From the NCBI GenBank assembly GCA_036513415.1, contig DATBZA010000177.1:68536-132535 (forward strand): a stretch of 64,000 nt of DNA, written 5' to 3'. A program made the translations under genes and the position numbers. Below, piece by piece: positions 48,698 through 56,423 of this stretch; the first letter of the stretch is position 1, and every line of letters starts with the position of its first letter. This DNA comes from 40CM-4-68-19 sp036513415 (GTDB lineage Bacteria; Myxococcota; Myxococcia; Myxococcales; 40CM-4-68-19). Below the pieces are notes generated by a model, which saw only the letters and a program-made list of their open reading frames with translations, was not told the DNA's origin and did not search any database.

Positions 48698-49039
48698 ATG
48701 ATCGATATCGGTTTGATCGGCGACCTGTACGTCTTCGTGCTGGCGGGCTTCCTCGGCTACCAGGTGATCTCCAGGGTCTCACCCCTGCTCCACACCCCGC
48801 TGATGTCGGCCACGAACGCCATCTCGGGAATCTCGCTGGTCGGCTCGCTGGTGGTCGCCGGCGCCGGATACAACGAGATCAGCACCCTGCTGGGATTCGT
48901 CGCCGTGACCGCCTCCACCATCAACGTGGTGGGCGGGTTCCTCATCACGGACCGCATCCTCAAGATGTTCCGCGCGGCAGGCGCCGGCCCTGCCCCAGGC
49001 GGCGGGAGCGCGAAGGGCACCGCCTCCGGAAGCAAATAG
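48698..49039 (+). CDS. pntAB: NAD(P) transhydrogenase subunit alpha 2
   Basis: A 113-residue membrane subunit with about three to four transmembrane helices (VFVLAGFLGYQVISRVSPLL, ISGISLVGSLVVAGAGYNEI, ASTINVVGGFLITDRILKMF). The SATNAISGI segment is diagnostic. It forms half of the proton channel with PntB. AGGGGG precedes the ATG by a few bases; the gene follows pntAA by 9 bases. Confidence 0.95.
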   Translation: MIDIGLIGDLYVFVLAGFLGYQVISRVSPLLHTPLMSATNAISGISLVGSLVVAGAGYNEISTLLGFVAVTASTINVVGGFLITDRILKMFRAAGAGPAPGGGSAKGTASGSK

Positions 49040-49040
49040 C

Positions 49041-50414
49041 ATGCGCCGGGACCTGCTCCAGCTCTTCTACCTGGTCTCCGCGATCCTCTTCGTCATGGGC
49101 CTGCGGGGGCTCAGCCATCCGAAGACCGCGCGCCGCGGCATGTTCCTCGCCGAGCTGGGCATGCTGCTCGCGATCATCGGATCGCTGCTGCACCACGAGA
49201 TCATCGACTACCGGTGGATCGCCGCCGGCCTCGTCCTCGGAACGGCGATCGGCGTGCCGATGGCGATGTGGATTCCCATGACCGCCGTTCCCCAGCGCAC
49301 CGCGCTCTCGCACTCGTTCGGCGCCCTGGCCGCGTCGTTGATCGGAATCTCCGAGTACTACCGGCATGGCGCCGCGCTCGGCTCGGTCCGGGTAGGCGTG
49401 ATCGGCGTCGAGGTGATGCTGGGCTCGCTGACCTTCACCGGCAGCCTGATGGCGGCGGGGAAGCTGCAGGGACTGATCCGCGGGTACCCCATCACCTGGC
49501 GGGGGCAGAACTTCTCCAACCTGTCGATCCTCGGCGCGATGCTGGCGCTGATCGTCGCGCTCATGTTCGTCCCCAGCTCCACGGCGGCGTTCTACTCCAT
49601 GGTCGGGCTGGCCTTCTTCTTCGGCGTTCTCTTCATCCTGCCCATCGGCGCGGCGGACATGCCGGTGGTGATCGCCTTGCTGAACTCCTACGCGGGCCTG
49701 ACCGACGCGGCCATGGGCTTCATGCTCGACAACAAGATCCAGATCATCACCGGCTCGCTCGACGGGTCGTCCGGCTTCATCCTCTCCATCCTCATGTGCC
49801 GTGCGATGAACCGGTCGATCACCAACGTGCTCTTCGGGGCCTTCGGCAAGGTGCAGGACAACCCGGCCGAGCTGGAGGGCAAGAAGCCCATCCGGCAGAT
49901 CTCGGTGGAGGAGGCGGCCGAGCTGTTGGGGACTTCCCGATCGGTGGTCTTCGTTCCGGGGTACGGAATGGCTGTCTCCCAGGCACAGCACCGGGTCCGC
50001 GAAGTGGCCGACATGCTGAAGAACAAGGGCGTGCAGGTCCGCTACGGGATCCACGCAGTGGCCGGGCGGATGCCCGGGCACATGAACGTGCTGCTCGCCG
50101 AGGCCAACGTGCCCTACGACGAGCTGTACGACATGGACCAGATCAACTCCCAGTTCCCGGAGACCGACGTGGTGGTGGTGGTGGGCGCGAACGACGTCGT
50201 CAACCCGGCCGCGAAGCGGATGCGGGGGAGTCCCATCTACGGGATGCCCATCCTGGAGGTCGAGAAGGCGAGGGTCGTGATCGTCTGCAAGCGAAGCCTG
50301 GCCGTCGGCTTCGCCGGCATCGACAACGAGCTCTACTACGGCGACAAGACACTGATGCTCTTCGGCGATGCGAAGGAGACGATGGTGAAGCTGACGGCGG
50401 CGCTCAAGGAATAA
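49041..50414 (+). CDS. pntB: NAD(P) transhydrogenase subunit beta
   Basis: A 457-residue protein with eight to nine transmembrane helices in the N-terminal half, then the NADP(H)-binding domain III: VVFVPGYGMAVSQAQH near residue 305, the VRYGIHAVAGRMPGHMNVLL loop, and KRSLAVGFAGIDNELYY at the end. With PntAA/AB it couples hydride transfer between NADH and NADP+ to proton movement, supplying NADPH, for example for PhaB and glutamate synthase. It starts 1 base after pntAB. Confidence 0.96.
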   Translation: MRRDLLQLFYLVSAILFVMGLRGLSHPKTARRGMFLAELGMLLAIIGSLLHHEIIDYRWIAAGLVLGTAIGVPMAMWIPMTAVPQRTALSHSFGALAASLIGISEYYRHGAALGSVRVGVIGVEVMLGSLTFTGSLMAAGKLQGLIRGYPITWRGQNFSNLSILGAMLALIVALMFVPSSTAAFYSMVGLAFFFGVLFILPIGAADMPVVIALLNSYAGLTDAAMGFMLDNKIQIITGSLDGSSGFILSILMCRAMNRSITNVLFGAFGKVQDNPAELEGKKPIRQISVEEAAELLGTSRSVVFVPGYGMAVSQAQHRVREVADMLKNKGVQVRYGIHAVAGRMPGHMNVLLAEANVPYDELYDMDQINSQFPETDVVVVVGANDVVNPAAKRMRGSPIYGMPILEVEKARVVIVCKRSLAVGFAGIDNELYYGDKTLMLFGDAKETMVKLTAALKE

Positions 50415-50417
50415 AGC

Positions 50418-51083
50418 TCAGCCCGTGCCGGCGACCAGCTCGGCGCGGATCACTTCCTCGAGCTTCGCGATCACCTCATGCTTGGTGCGGCCTTCCTGGT
50501 CGTTCCAGCTCACGATCGCGCAATGACATCCATAGCCGCCGAGCGAGCACGCGGGGACCTTCAGGCGCTCTCCTACGGACCGCAGCGCTCTCCGGTAGAG
50601 CGCTTCATCCTCGCCGGCCGCCGCCAGCAGCGCCCCGGTGAGACAGTAGCTCCCTCCGGGTTCCCGCTCGAGGAGCTGGGTCCATCCGTGCGTGCGCAAG
50701 AGATCGCGCGCCATCGACAGCAGCCGCACTGAGGGCACCCTGCTCTTGCGGGGAATGGACTCGATATACTGGTCGACGCGAGCGCGGAAGGAGTCGTCGG
50801 CGCCGACGAATTGCACGCCGACCCCGGGGGCCAGCCGGAGCGACCGCGACACGAAAGGTGTCCTGACATGGATGACCTTGGCATGGACCGGAACGGGACC
50901 CTCGCCGTCCGGCAGCTCGAGCGCGACGGAGACCACCGCGCCGACGGGAAGCTCCGTATCCGTGCGGACGAACATGCCCGTGCTGCTGATGTTCGTCGCT
51001 TCTCCCGAGACGGACCCTGGCACCCCCGAGAACGCGACCTTCAACGAGGCCGGATAGCGGTGAGCCGGAACTGGTCGCTGCAT
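50418..51083 (-). CDS. PilZ-domain protein with extra C-terminal domain
   Basis: A 221-residue protein. Residues about 5-110 form a PilZ-like domain of the myxobacterial type: RYPASLKVAF, TNISSTGMFVRTDTELPVG, and GVGVQFVGADDSFRARVDQY. The usual c-di-GMP-binding RxxxR is reduced (one Arg before YPA), so binding is uncertain. The C-terminal 100 residues (SMARDLLRTHGWTQLLE, CSLGGYGCHCAIVSWND) hold four cysteines and match no domain I know. GGGAGG stands 4 bases before the ATG. It converges on pntB with 3 bases between. Confidence 0.8.
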   Translation of the reverse strand: MQRPVPAHRYPASLKVAFSGVPGSVSGEATNISSTGMFVRTDTELPVGAVVSVALELPDGEGPVPVHAKVIHVRTPFVSRSLRLAPGVGVQFVGADDSFRARVDQYIESIPRKSRVPSVRLLSMARDLLRTHGWTQLLEREPGGSYCLTGALLAAAGEDEALYRRALRSVGERLKVPACSLGGYGCHCAIVSWNDQEGRTKHEVIAKLEEVIRAELVAGTG

Positions 51084-51284
51084 GGCGCCTCCCTGCGGCT
51101 TCTCCCGTCGTACCGGCCGCTTACAGTAGGTTTCAAGGAGACGAGCGGTGCCCCAGCGGGACCTGCGCGCGCGATCCGGGCTAGGGACCTACATCTGACC
51201 CAAACGTATGGTTCTGTCGCTGCGGTCCTTTACTGCGAGTGCGAGTGCGGCCATGCTTGGTGAGTCTGGGTAGTGGAGGGCCCG

Positions 51285-51509
51285 ATGATGCATCGCGAAC
51301 CCGCCATCCGGTGCGGAGCCCGGCAAGGGGACCGGCTGTGCAGGCGCCGGCCGACGGTGGCCTTCATCATCGGCGGCGGCGGGAACCCGCCGCTGCTCCG
51401 CTGCGCCTCGGACGCCGACGAGCTGAGAGAAGCGCTCGGCCGGTTCCTGCGCGAAGGAACCTGGACGGAGGAGCGCATCGCGGTCGCGGTCGATCCAGGA
51501 GATCTGTGA
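51285..51509 (+). CDS. Hypothetical 74-residue protein
   Basis: A short protein (MMHREPAIRCGARQGDRLCR at the start) with a hydrophobic core TVAFIIGGGGNPPLLRC and an acidic helix ADELREALGRFLRE. I recognise no family. GGAGG at 51275-51279 is well placed for the ATG at 51285. It is separated from the convergent senA-like gene by 15 bases. Possibly a small stress or regulatory protein; function unknown. Confidence 0.6.
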   Translation: MMHREPAIRCGARQGDRLCRRRPTVAFIIGGGGNPPLLRCASDADELREALGRFLREGTWTEERIAVAVDPGDL

Positions 51510-51524
51510 GCGCCGGCGCCGAGG

Positions 51525-52808
51525 TCAGCGTGGACGGCGGGCGCTTGCGGGCCCGGCGCCTGCGCAGGTGCGAAAGCCGGCCAGCACGTCGCGCCGATCG
51601 GGCGGATAGAAGTTGCGCCAGGTGTTGCGCAAGAGCCGCCCCCGGGTTGCCCAGCAGCCGCCGCGAAGCACCTTGTGAGGCGAGGAGAACCAGGGCTGCG
51701 AGTACTCCTTGTAGGGATCGGCCACGAAGCCCGGATAAGGCGCGAAGTCGGTGGCCGTCCATTCCCAGACGTTGCCGACCATCTGCCTGCAGCCGTACGC
51801 GCTGTCGCCTTCGGGGTGGGCCGCGACGTCGACCGGACCGCCGGCGCGGGCGTCGAGGTTGGCGCGCCGGGCGTCCGGCGGGGAATCTCCCCAGGGAAAG
51901 CGCCGCTTGGCCGGCGTGGCGGCCGCGAGCTCCCACTCGGCCTCGGTGGGGAGGCGGCGTCCGGCCCAGTTGCAGTACGCCTCGGCCTCATACCAGCAGA
52001 CGTGGATGACGGGCTCGTGCGGGGCCAACGGCTGCAGCGAGTCGTACCTGCGCTGGACGCGCCCTTCTTCCCAGTACACGGGCCTCCGGGCCTGGGCCAG
52101 ATCATGCCAGCGCCAGCCCGCTTCGCTCCAGAGGCGGGAGTCGCGATACCCGCCATCCTCGACGAACCCGGCGTACTCGTCGTTGGTCACGGGCGCGCGC
52201 GCGATGCGAAAGGAGGCGACGTCGACCGGATGCGCCCACTTCTCGTTGTCGAACACGAACGGCTCGCCCGCTTTGGCGCCGAGAAGCAGGCGCGCTCCCT
52301 CGACCTCCACGTCGCCGGGGAGCGGCCCGGCCCCGCGCTCCGGCGCGACGCGCGCGATCACGGGTTCGGGATAGGCCAGCGTCTGCCGCGTATACGCGAA
52401 CGCCTCGCCGTGCATGTCCTCGTGGAAGAGCGCCAGCCGGTGGAAATAGCCCGTCTCATCGGGGGCCGCGCCGAGAGCCTCGAGCGACCGCTCGAGAGTC
52501 TCCGCCAGGTAGCGCAGGACCCGCGGTCGGGCCAGCAGCGGAAGGTCCCAGCGGGTTTCGTGCGCGACCGCGGCGGAGTCATAGAGCGCGTCCACCCCCG
52601 GGATCGCCGGAGGCCGGCTGCGCGCGTGGCGCAGGATCCAGAACTCCTGGAACCAGGCGACGTGACCCATCTCCCAGAGAATCGGGTTCACGATCTCGAG
52701 GCGGGGGCCCATCCAGCGGGCATCGTCGAGGTCGATGACGAGCTCCAAGGTGCGCGCGCGGGCGTCGCGCAGGGCGGCGGCCATTGGATCCATCTCGGCG
52801 CTGAGCAT
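51525..52808 (-). CDS. senA: Selenoneine synthase SenA-like (EgtB-type) non-haem iron enzyme
   Basis: A 427-residue protein with an N-terminal DinB-like bundle and a C-terminal formylglycine-generating-enzyme (FGE-sulfatase) domain, the EgtB architecture. The iron triad is visible: His in EMGHVAWFQEF and the HxxxH of LFHEDMHGEAF. The FGE domain shows APVTNDEYAGFVEDGGY, RLPTEAEWE, and NVWEWTATDFAPYPGF with the terminal GFR. EgtB makes ergothioneine; SenA uses hercynine and a selenosugar to make selenoneine. The divergent neighbour is a SenB-type enzyme and no egtA/C/D is near, which favours SenA. In-frame ATGs at 52793 and 52784 are alternative starts. Confidence 0.82.
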   Translation of the reverse strand: MLSAEMDPMAAALRDARARTLELVIDLDDARWMGPRLEIVNPILWEMGHVAWFQEFWILRHARSRPPAIPGVDALYDSAAVAHETRWDLPLLARPRVLRYLAETLERSLEALGAAPDETGYFHRLALFHEDMHGEAFAYTRQTLAYPEPVIARVAPERGAGPLPGDVEVEGARLLLGAKAGEPFVFDNEKWAHPVDVASFRIARAPVTNDEYAGFVEDGGYRDSRLWSEAGWRWHDLAQARRPVYWEEGRVQRRYDSLQPLAPHEPVIHVCWYEAEAYCNWAGRRLPTEAEWELAAATPAKRRFPWGDSPPDARRANLDARAGGPVDVAAHPEGDSAYGCRQMVGNVWEWTATDFAPYPGFVADPYKEYSQPWFSSPHKVLRGGCWATRGRLLRNTWRNFYPPDRRDVLAGFRTCAGAGPASARRPR

Positions 52809-52815
52809 AGTCTGC

Positions 52816-53808
52816 GTGCCCGTGCGCGTCGCGCTGATCTGTCCCGTCCCACCAAGGTCGCGGCTTGGCAATCGCGTCACCGCGCTTCGCTGGCAGCGCA
52901 TCCTGCGCGAGCTGGGGCATCGGGCCTTCATCGCGACCGCCGATACGTCGCGGGACTTCGACGGCATGATCGCCCTTCACGCCCGCAAGTCGGCGGAGGC
53001 GGTGCGCGCGTCGCGGCAAACGCACCCGGCGCGGCCCGTTGCGGTGGCGCTCACCGGGACCGACCTGTACCACGACATCCACCATGACCTCGCCGCGCAG
53101 CGGTCGCTCCAGCTTGCCGACTGGCTGATCGTGCTTCATAGCGGAGCGCAGCGCGAGCTGCCGCCCCGGCTGCGGCACAAGGTCCGGCTGGTGCCTCAAT
53201 CGGCGCCAAAGGTGCGAAGCAAGCCGCGTCCCGCCGCCGGCACTTTCGACGTGGCGGTGGTGGCGCACATGCGGAAGGTGAAAGATCCCCTCCGGACTGC
53301 CCGCGCGGCACGCCTGCTGCCCGCCGATTCCCGCATCCGCGTCCTGCACGCGGGCAGGCCGCTGGACGACGAGATGAAGCGCGACGCCCTCCTCGAGCAG
53401 CGCGCGAATCCGCGCTACCGCTGGCTGGGCGAGCTGCCTCGCTGGAAGGCGCGGGCACTGATCGCGCGTTCGCGGCTTCTGGCGGTCACGTCGGAGATGG
53501 AGGGCGGCGCCAACGTGGTGTCGGAAGCCCTGGCGGCGGATACCCCCGTGATCGCGTCGCGCATCCCCGCCATGGAGGCGATCCTCGGCCGGTCCTATCC
53601 GGGTCTTTTTCCACTGGGATCGACGGAGGCGCTGGCACGCCTGCTCAGCCGGGCCGAGCGGGACCCCGCTTTCCTCGCGGAGCTGCGCCGGCGGTGCCGC
53701 GCGCGCCGGGGAGTGGTATCTCCAGCGCGCGAGAGAGCAGCGCTGCGACGCCTCCTGGCGGAGCTTGGCAGCCAGGTGCGGACGAGCCGCGCGCCGCCGC
53801 GCAGGTGA
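52816..53808 (+). CDS. senB: Selenosugar synthase SenB-like glycosyltransferase
   Basis: A 330-residue GT-B-fold enzyme of the family long annotated as TIGR04348 glycosyltransferase and later shown to be SenB, which joins selenophosphate to the GlcNAc of UDP-GlcNAc. The N-terminus is diagnostic: VALICPVPPRSRLGNRVTAL, then IRELGH-like ILRELGHRAF. VAVALTGTDLYHDIHHD follows, and the C-terminal nucleotide-sugar site includes TSEMEGGANVVSEALA. It starts with GTG (52816, or 52822 in the same frame) only 7 bases from the senA ATG, reading away from it. No selD/senC is in the window, so selenophosphate must come from a distant gene. Confidence 0.83.
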   Translation: MPVRVALICPVPPRSRLGNRVTALRWQRILRELGHRAFIATADTSRDFDGMIALHARKSAEAVRASRQTHPARPVAVALTGTDLYHDIHHDLAAQRSLQLADWLIVLHSGAQRELPPRLRHKVRLVPQSAPKVRSKPRPAAGTFDVAVVAHMRKVKDPLRTARAARLLPADSRIRVLHAGRPLDDEMKRDALLEQRANPRYRWLGELPRWKARALIARSRLLAVTSEMEGGANVVSEALAADTPVIASRIPAMEAILGRSYPGLFPLGSTEALARLLSRAERDPAFLAELRRRCRARRGVVSPARERAALRRLLAELGSQVRTSRAPPRR

Positions 53809-53823
53809 GGAAGGAGGCATGAC

Positions 53824-55188
53824 GTGACTTTCGACGTCATCGTGATCGGAAGCGGTCAGGCGGGAGTGCCGCTTGCGAATCGGCTGGCCGGCGCCGGAAA
53901 GCGGGTGCTCCTTGCCGAGCGCGCCGATCTGGGCGGGACCTGCATCAACACGGGCTGCACGCCGACCAAGACGATGATGGCGAGCGCCCGCGCCGCCCAC
54001 GTCGCTCGCACCGCAGGCCGACTGGGTGTGCGCACTGGGCAGGTGGACGTCGACCTCGCGGCCGTGGTGGACCGCAAGGATGCGATCGTGCGGCGGTGGC
54101 GCGAGGGCGTGAGCAAGCGACTTGAAGTCAACGGTTTGACAGTCGTCCGGGCCCAGGCGCGGTTCGTCGGCGAACGGCAGGTGGATGTCGGCGGCGAGGT
54201 GCACGGCGCGGAGATCGTGATCATCAACGTCGGCGCGCGGCCGCTGGTGCCGCCGATCGACGGTCTGGCCCAGGTGCCGTCGCTCGACAACGCGACGGTG
54301 ATGCAGCTGCGCGAGCTCCCCGCGCACCTGCTCGTGCTCGGCGGCGGGTACATCGGCTGCGAGTTCGGCCAGATGTTCCGCCGGCTCGGGTCGCGGGTGA
54401 CCATCGTCGACCAAGTCGGGCACCTCATGTCCCGCGAGGACCCGGAGATCTCCTCGGCCCTGGAGGACGTCTTCCGGGCGGAGGAGATCACGCTGGAGCT
54501 GGGCGCCAGGACCACGCGCGTCGAAGGACGCGCTGGAGAGATCACTCTGACGCTCGGCAACGGCAAGAAGCTGCGGGGGTCTCACCTCCTGGTCGCGGTC
54601 GGCCGGCGGCCCAATACCGACGACCTCGGCTGCGAGAAGGCGGGCATCGCTCTCGACCAGAAGGGCTTCGTCGTCGCCGACGACCAGTACCGGACCAGCG
54701 CCAAAGGGGTCTACGCCGTCGGCGACGTTCTGGGTGGACCGCAGTTCACGCACACCAGCTGGGACGATCATCGCCTGCTCTTCGACATCCTGCGGGGCCG
54801 ATCGCGCCGGAGCCGATTCGAGCGCTTCATCCCCTACACGGCCTTCACCGATCCACAAGTTGCCGGGGTCGGAGTGACGGAGAAAGAAGCGCGCGAGCGC
54901 GGCGTCCCCTTCGAGAGCGCCAGCATGCCCTTCGGGGACATCGCCCGGGCGGTGGAGGTGGACGAAACCGCCGGCCTGATGAAGGTCCTCGTCGATCCAA
55001 AGACGGAGCGGGTGGTGGGCGCGGCCCTGGTCGGCGCCGAGGCCGGCGAGCTGGTCCACGTCTTCGTCGCCCTGATGCAGGCGGGGGCCTCCGCCCGGGC
55101 GATCGTCGACGCGGAGTTCGTCCATCCCACCTTCGCGGAGGGCGTCCAGTCGCTGGTGATGAAGCTCGAGCGGTTCTCGCTGAGATGA
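53824..55188 (+). CDS. FAD-dependent pyridine nucleotide-disulfide oxidoreductase, MerA-like
   Basis: A 454-residue flavoprotein of the lipoamide dehydrogenase/mercuric reductase class. The FAD motif is VIGSGQAGVPLANRLAGAG, the redox-active disulfide is in GGTCINTGCTPTKTM near residue 40, the NAD(P) motif is VLGGGYIGCEFGQMFRRLG near 175, and YAVGDVLGGPQFTH near 300. The C-terminal dimer domain carries FVHPTFAEGVQSL. It lacks the N-terminal HMA domain and C-terminal Cys pair of true mercuric reductases. AAGGAGG precedes the GTG start, 15 bases after senB. A role in reducing selenium or sulfur intermediates is suggested only by position. Confidence 0.88.
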   Translation: MTFDVIVIGSGQAGVPLANRLAGAGKRVLLAERADLGGTCINTGCTPTKTMMASARAAHVARTAGRLGVRTGQVDVDLAAVVDRKDAIVRRWREGVSKRLEVNGLTVVRAQARFVGERQVDVGGEVHGAEIVIINVGARPLVPPIDGLAQVPSLDNATVMQLRELPAHLLVLGGGYIGCEFGQMFRRLGSRVTIVDQVGHLMSREDPEISSALEDVFRAEEITLELGARTTRVEGRAGEITLTLGNGKKLRGSHLLVAVGRRPNTDDLGCEKAGIALDQKGFVVADDQYRTSAKGVYAVGDVLGGPQFTHTSWDDHRLLFDILRGRSRRSRFERFIPYTAFTDPQVAGVGVTEKEARERGVPFESASMPFGDIARAVEVDETAGLMKVLVDPKTERVVGAALVGAEAGELVHVFVALMQAGASARAIVDAEFVHPTFAEGVQSLVMKLERFSLR

Positions 55189-55195
55189 GGAATCG

Positions 55196-55410
55196 ATGAG
55201 GACGGACGAGCGGAAGCGCTGCCCATGGGCGGGCACGGACCCGGCCATGCGCGCCTACCACGACGAGGAGTGGGGTCGGCCGGTGCACGACGATCGGGTC
55301 CTGTTCGAGTTCCTCACGCTCGAGGGCGCGCAGGCGGGGCTCTCCTGGAGCACGATCCTGCGCAAGCGCGAGGGGTACCGCCGGGCCTTTGCCGGATTCG
55401 ATCCAGGCTA
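55196..55410 (+). pseudogene. tag: tag (DNA-3-methyladenine glycosylase I), truncated
   Basis: The first 70 or so codons are a clear Tag N-terminus: KRCPWAGTDPAMRAYHDEEW, LFEFLTLEGAQAGLSWSTIL, RKREGYRRAFAGFDP, including Zn ligands Cys and His and the catalytic Glu region. After FDP the protein stops resembling Tag although the frame stays open to a stop near 55657. The rest of the helix-hairpin-helix domain and the C-terminal zinc ligands are absent from the following 480 bases. The gene is therefore broken. GAGG stands 5 bases before the ATG, and the gene abuts the flavoprotein gene. Confidence 0.82.
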
Positions 55411-55890
55411 TCGTTCCGGAACGAGCTGGGCGAAGCGGCCTGGGCGTGGATGCGAACGAGCTCTGCCGACGCGAGCTGTGTTTGGCTGTTCGTGGAGCGG
55501 CAGAGCGCGCAGGTGTGCTGGTCCCGCGACAACTCGTTCTGGAACGAGTTCAACTGTCAACACCAGGTTCGACCGGTTGAACCTGGTTCATCGGCCGTAC
55601 AGACGGGCCAACCACAAAATGTGCTTCGACTATCCAGCCAGCGCAGCTGCGAGATGATCGCTGTTTACGGCCATCTCAAGCTAATCGTGCGCCCGGGAGA
55701 TGTGAGGGATCATGAGCTCCGGAACGAGTTGGCGCGCCGCCCACGAGCGGCCGGCACCACGAGCACGCTGTCGACACACGTATTGATTTGGGCAGACCTT
55801 CCGAGGGTCGGTCGCCACCGCAGCCGCAACCTCCGTGGTCGCAGCCCGGGACCAACAAACGCGCTCCGGTAATGAGACACGTTCTCTAAA
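55411..55890. repeat. Palindrome-rich insertion or decayed segment
   Basis: These 480 bases follow the tag break and hold no gene I can support. They contain TCGTTCCGGAACGA (55411-55424, perfect palindrome), AACTCGTTC-TG-GAACGAGTT (55531-55550), and a 24-base palindrome with arms CCAGGTTC and GAACCTGG (55563-55586). A further GGAACGAGTT copy is at 55721-55730. GGAACGAG thus recurs three times. Base composition is less GC-rich than the neighbours. It could be a small mobile element or the scar of one. Confidence 0.6.
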
Positions 55891-56406
55891 CTAGCCGGCG
55901 GGCGCTCCGTCCGGGAAGCCGGACTCGCTCGCTTCCTCTCCCGCTTCCGATTTGAGGTGTGGATTGCGTTCCATGAAGCGGATGCAGGCGTTCCAGCGCA
56001 GGATGGCGTCGTCGTTTCCGGCCGGGCTGGAAGCCATCGCCTTCGCGTACCCATCCATCGCCTCGAGGAAGAAGCCGGAGGCGAGGCTGGGGTGCGCTCC
56101 CCGCCGCAGCCGCGACTTGCCCCACCTCTCGGCGATCACCCCGGAGTAGTAGGCCCGCTCGTACTCCCCTCGCAGCTTCGCCAGCACCCGGTTGGCATCG
56201 CCTGCGCCCACGTCGTGGTTCTTGCCGAACTGGTCGGTGATGGCGAGGAGCAGCATCACCAGCACCTCCTGGTTGTCGGCATCGACCTGGAGGATGTCGA
56301 GGCAGATGCTTTCCGCCTCCTCCGGCTCGTTGAGCAGCCGGTAGCGCTCCGCTTTGGCAATGGCCCTGGGAATGCCCGCGCTGGAGATCGGCTTGAGCTC
56401 GAACAT
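55891..56406 (-). CDS. TPR-like helical protein in the sdh operon
   Basis: A 171-residue protein of antiparallel helices. The stretch AKAERYRLLNEPEEAESICLDILQVDADNQEVLVMLL reads as a tetratricopeptide-like hairpin (position 20-55), and FFLEAMDGYAKAMASSPAGN as another near 120. I do not recognise a named family. GGAGG is well placed before the ATG at 56406. It begins 17 bases after sdhB on the same strand, so it is probably co-expressed with succinate dehydrogenase; an assembly or scaffold role is speculation. Confidence 0.72.
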   Translation of the reverse strand: MFELKPISSAGIPRAIAKAERYRLLNEPEEAESICLDILQVDADNQEVLVMLLLAITDQFGKNHDVGAGDANRVLAKLRGEYERAYYSGVIAERWGKSRLRRGAHPSLASGFFLEAMDGYAKAMASSPAGNDDAILRWNACIRFMERNPHLKSEAGEEASESGFPDGAPAG

Positions 56407-56423
56407 GATGCCCTCCTCTTCCG

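Noticed and set aside
53824..55188. Mercuric reductase
   Set aside because: There is no N-terminal metal-binding domain and no C-terminal cysteine pair, and no mer genes are near.
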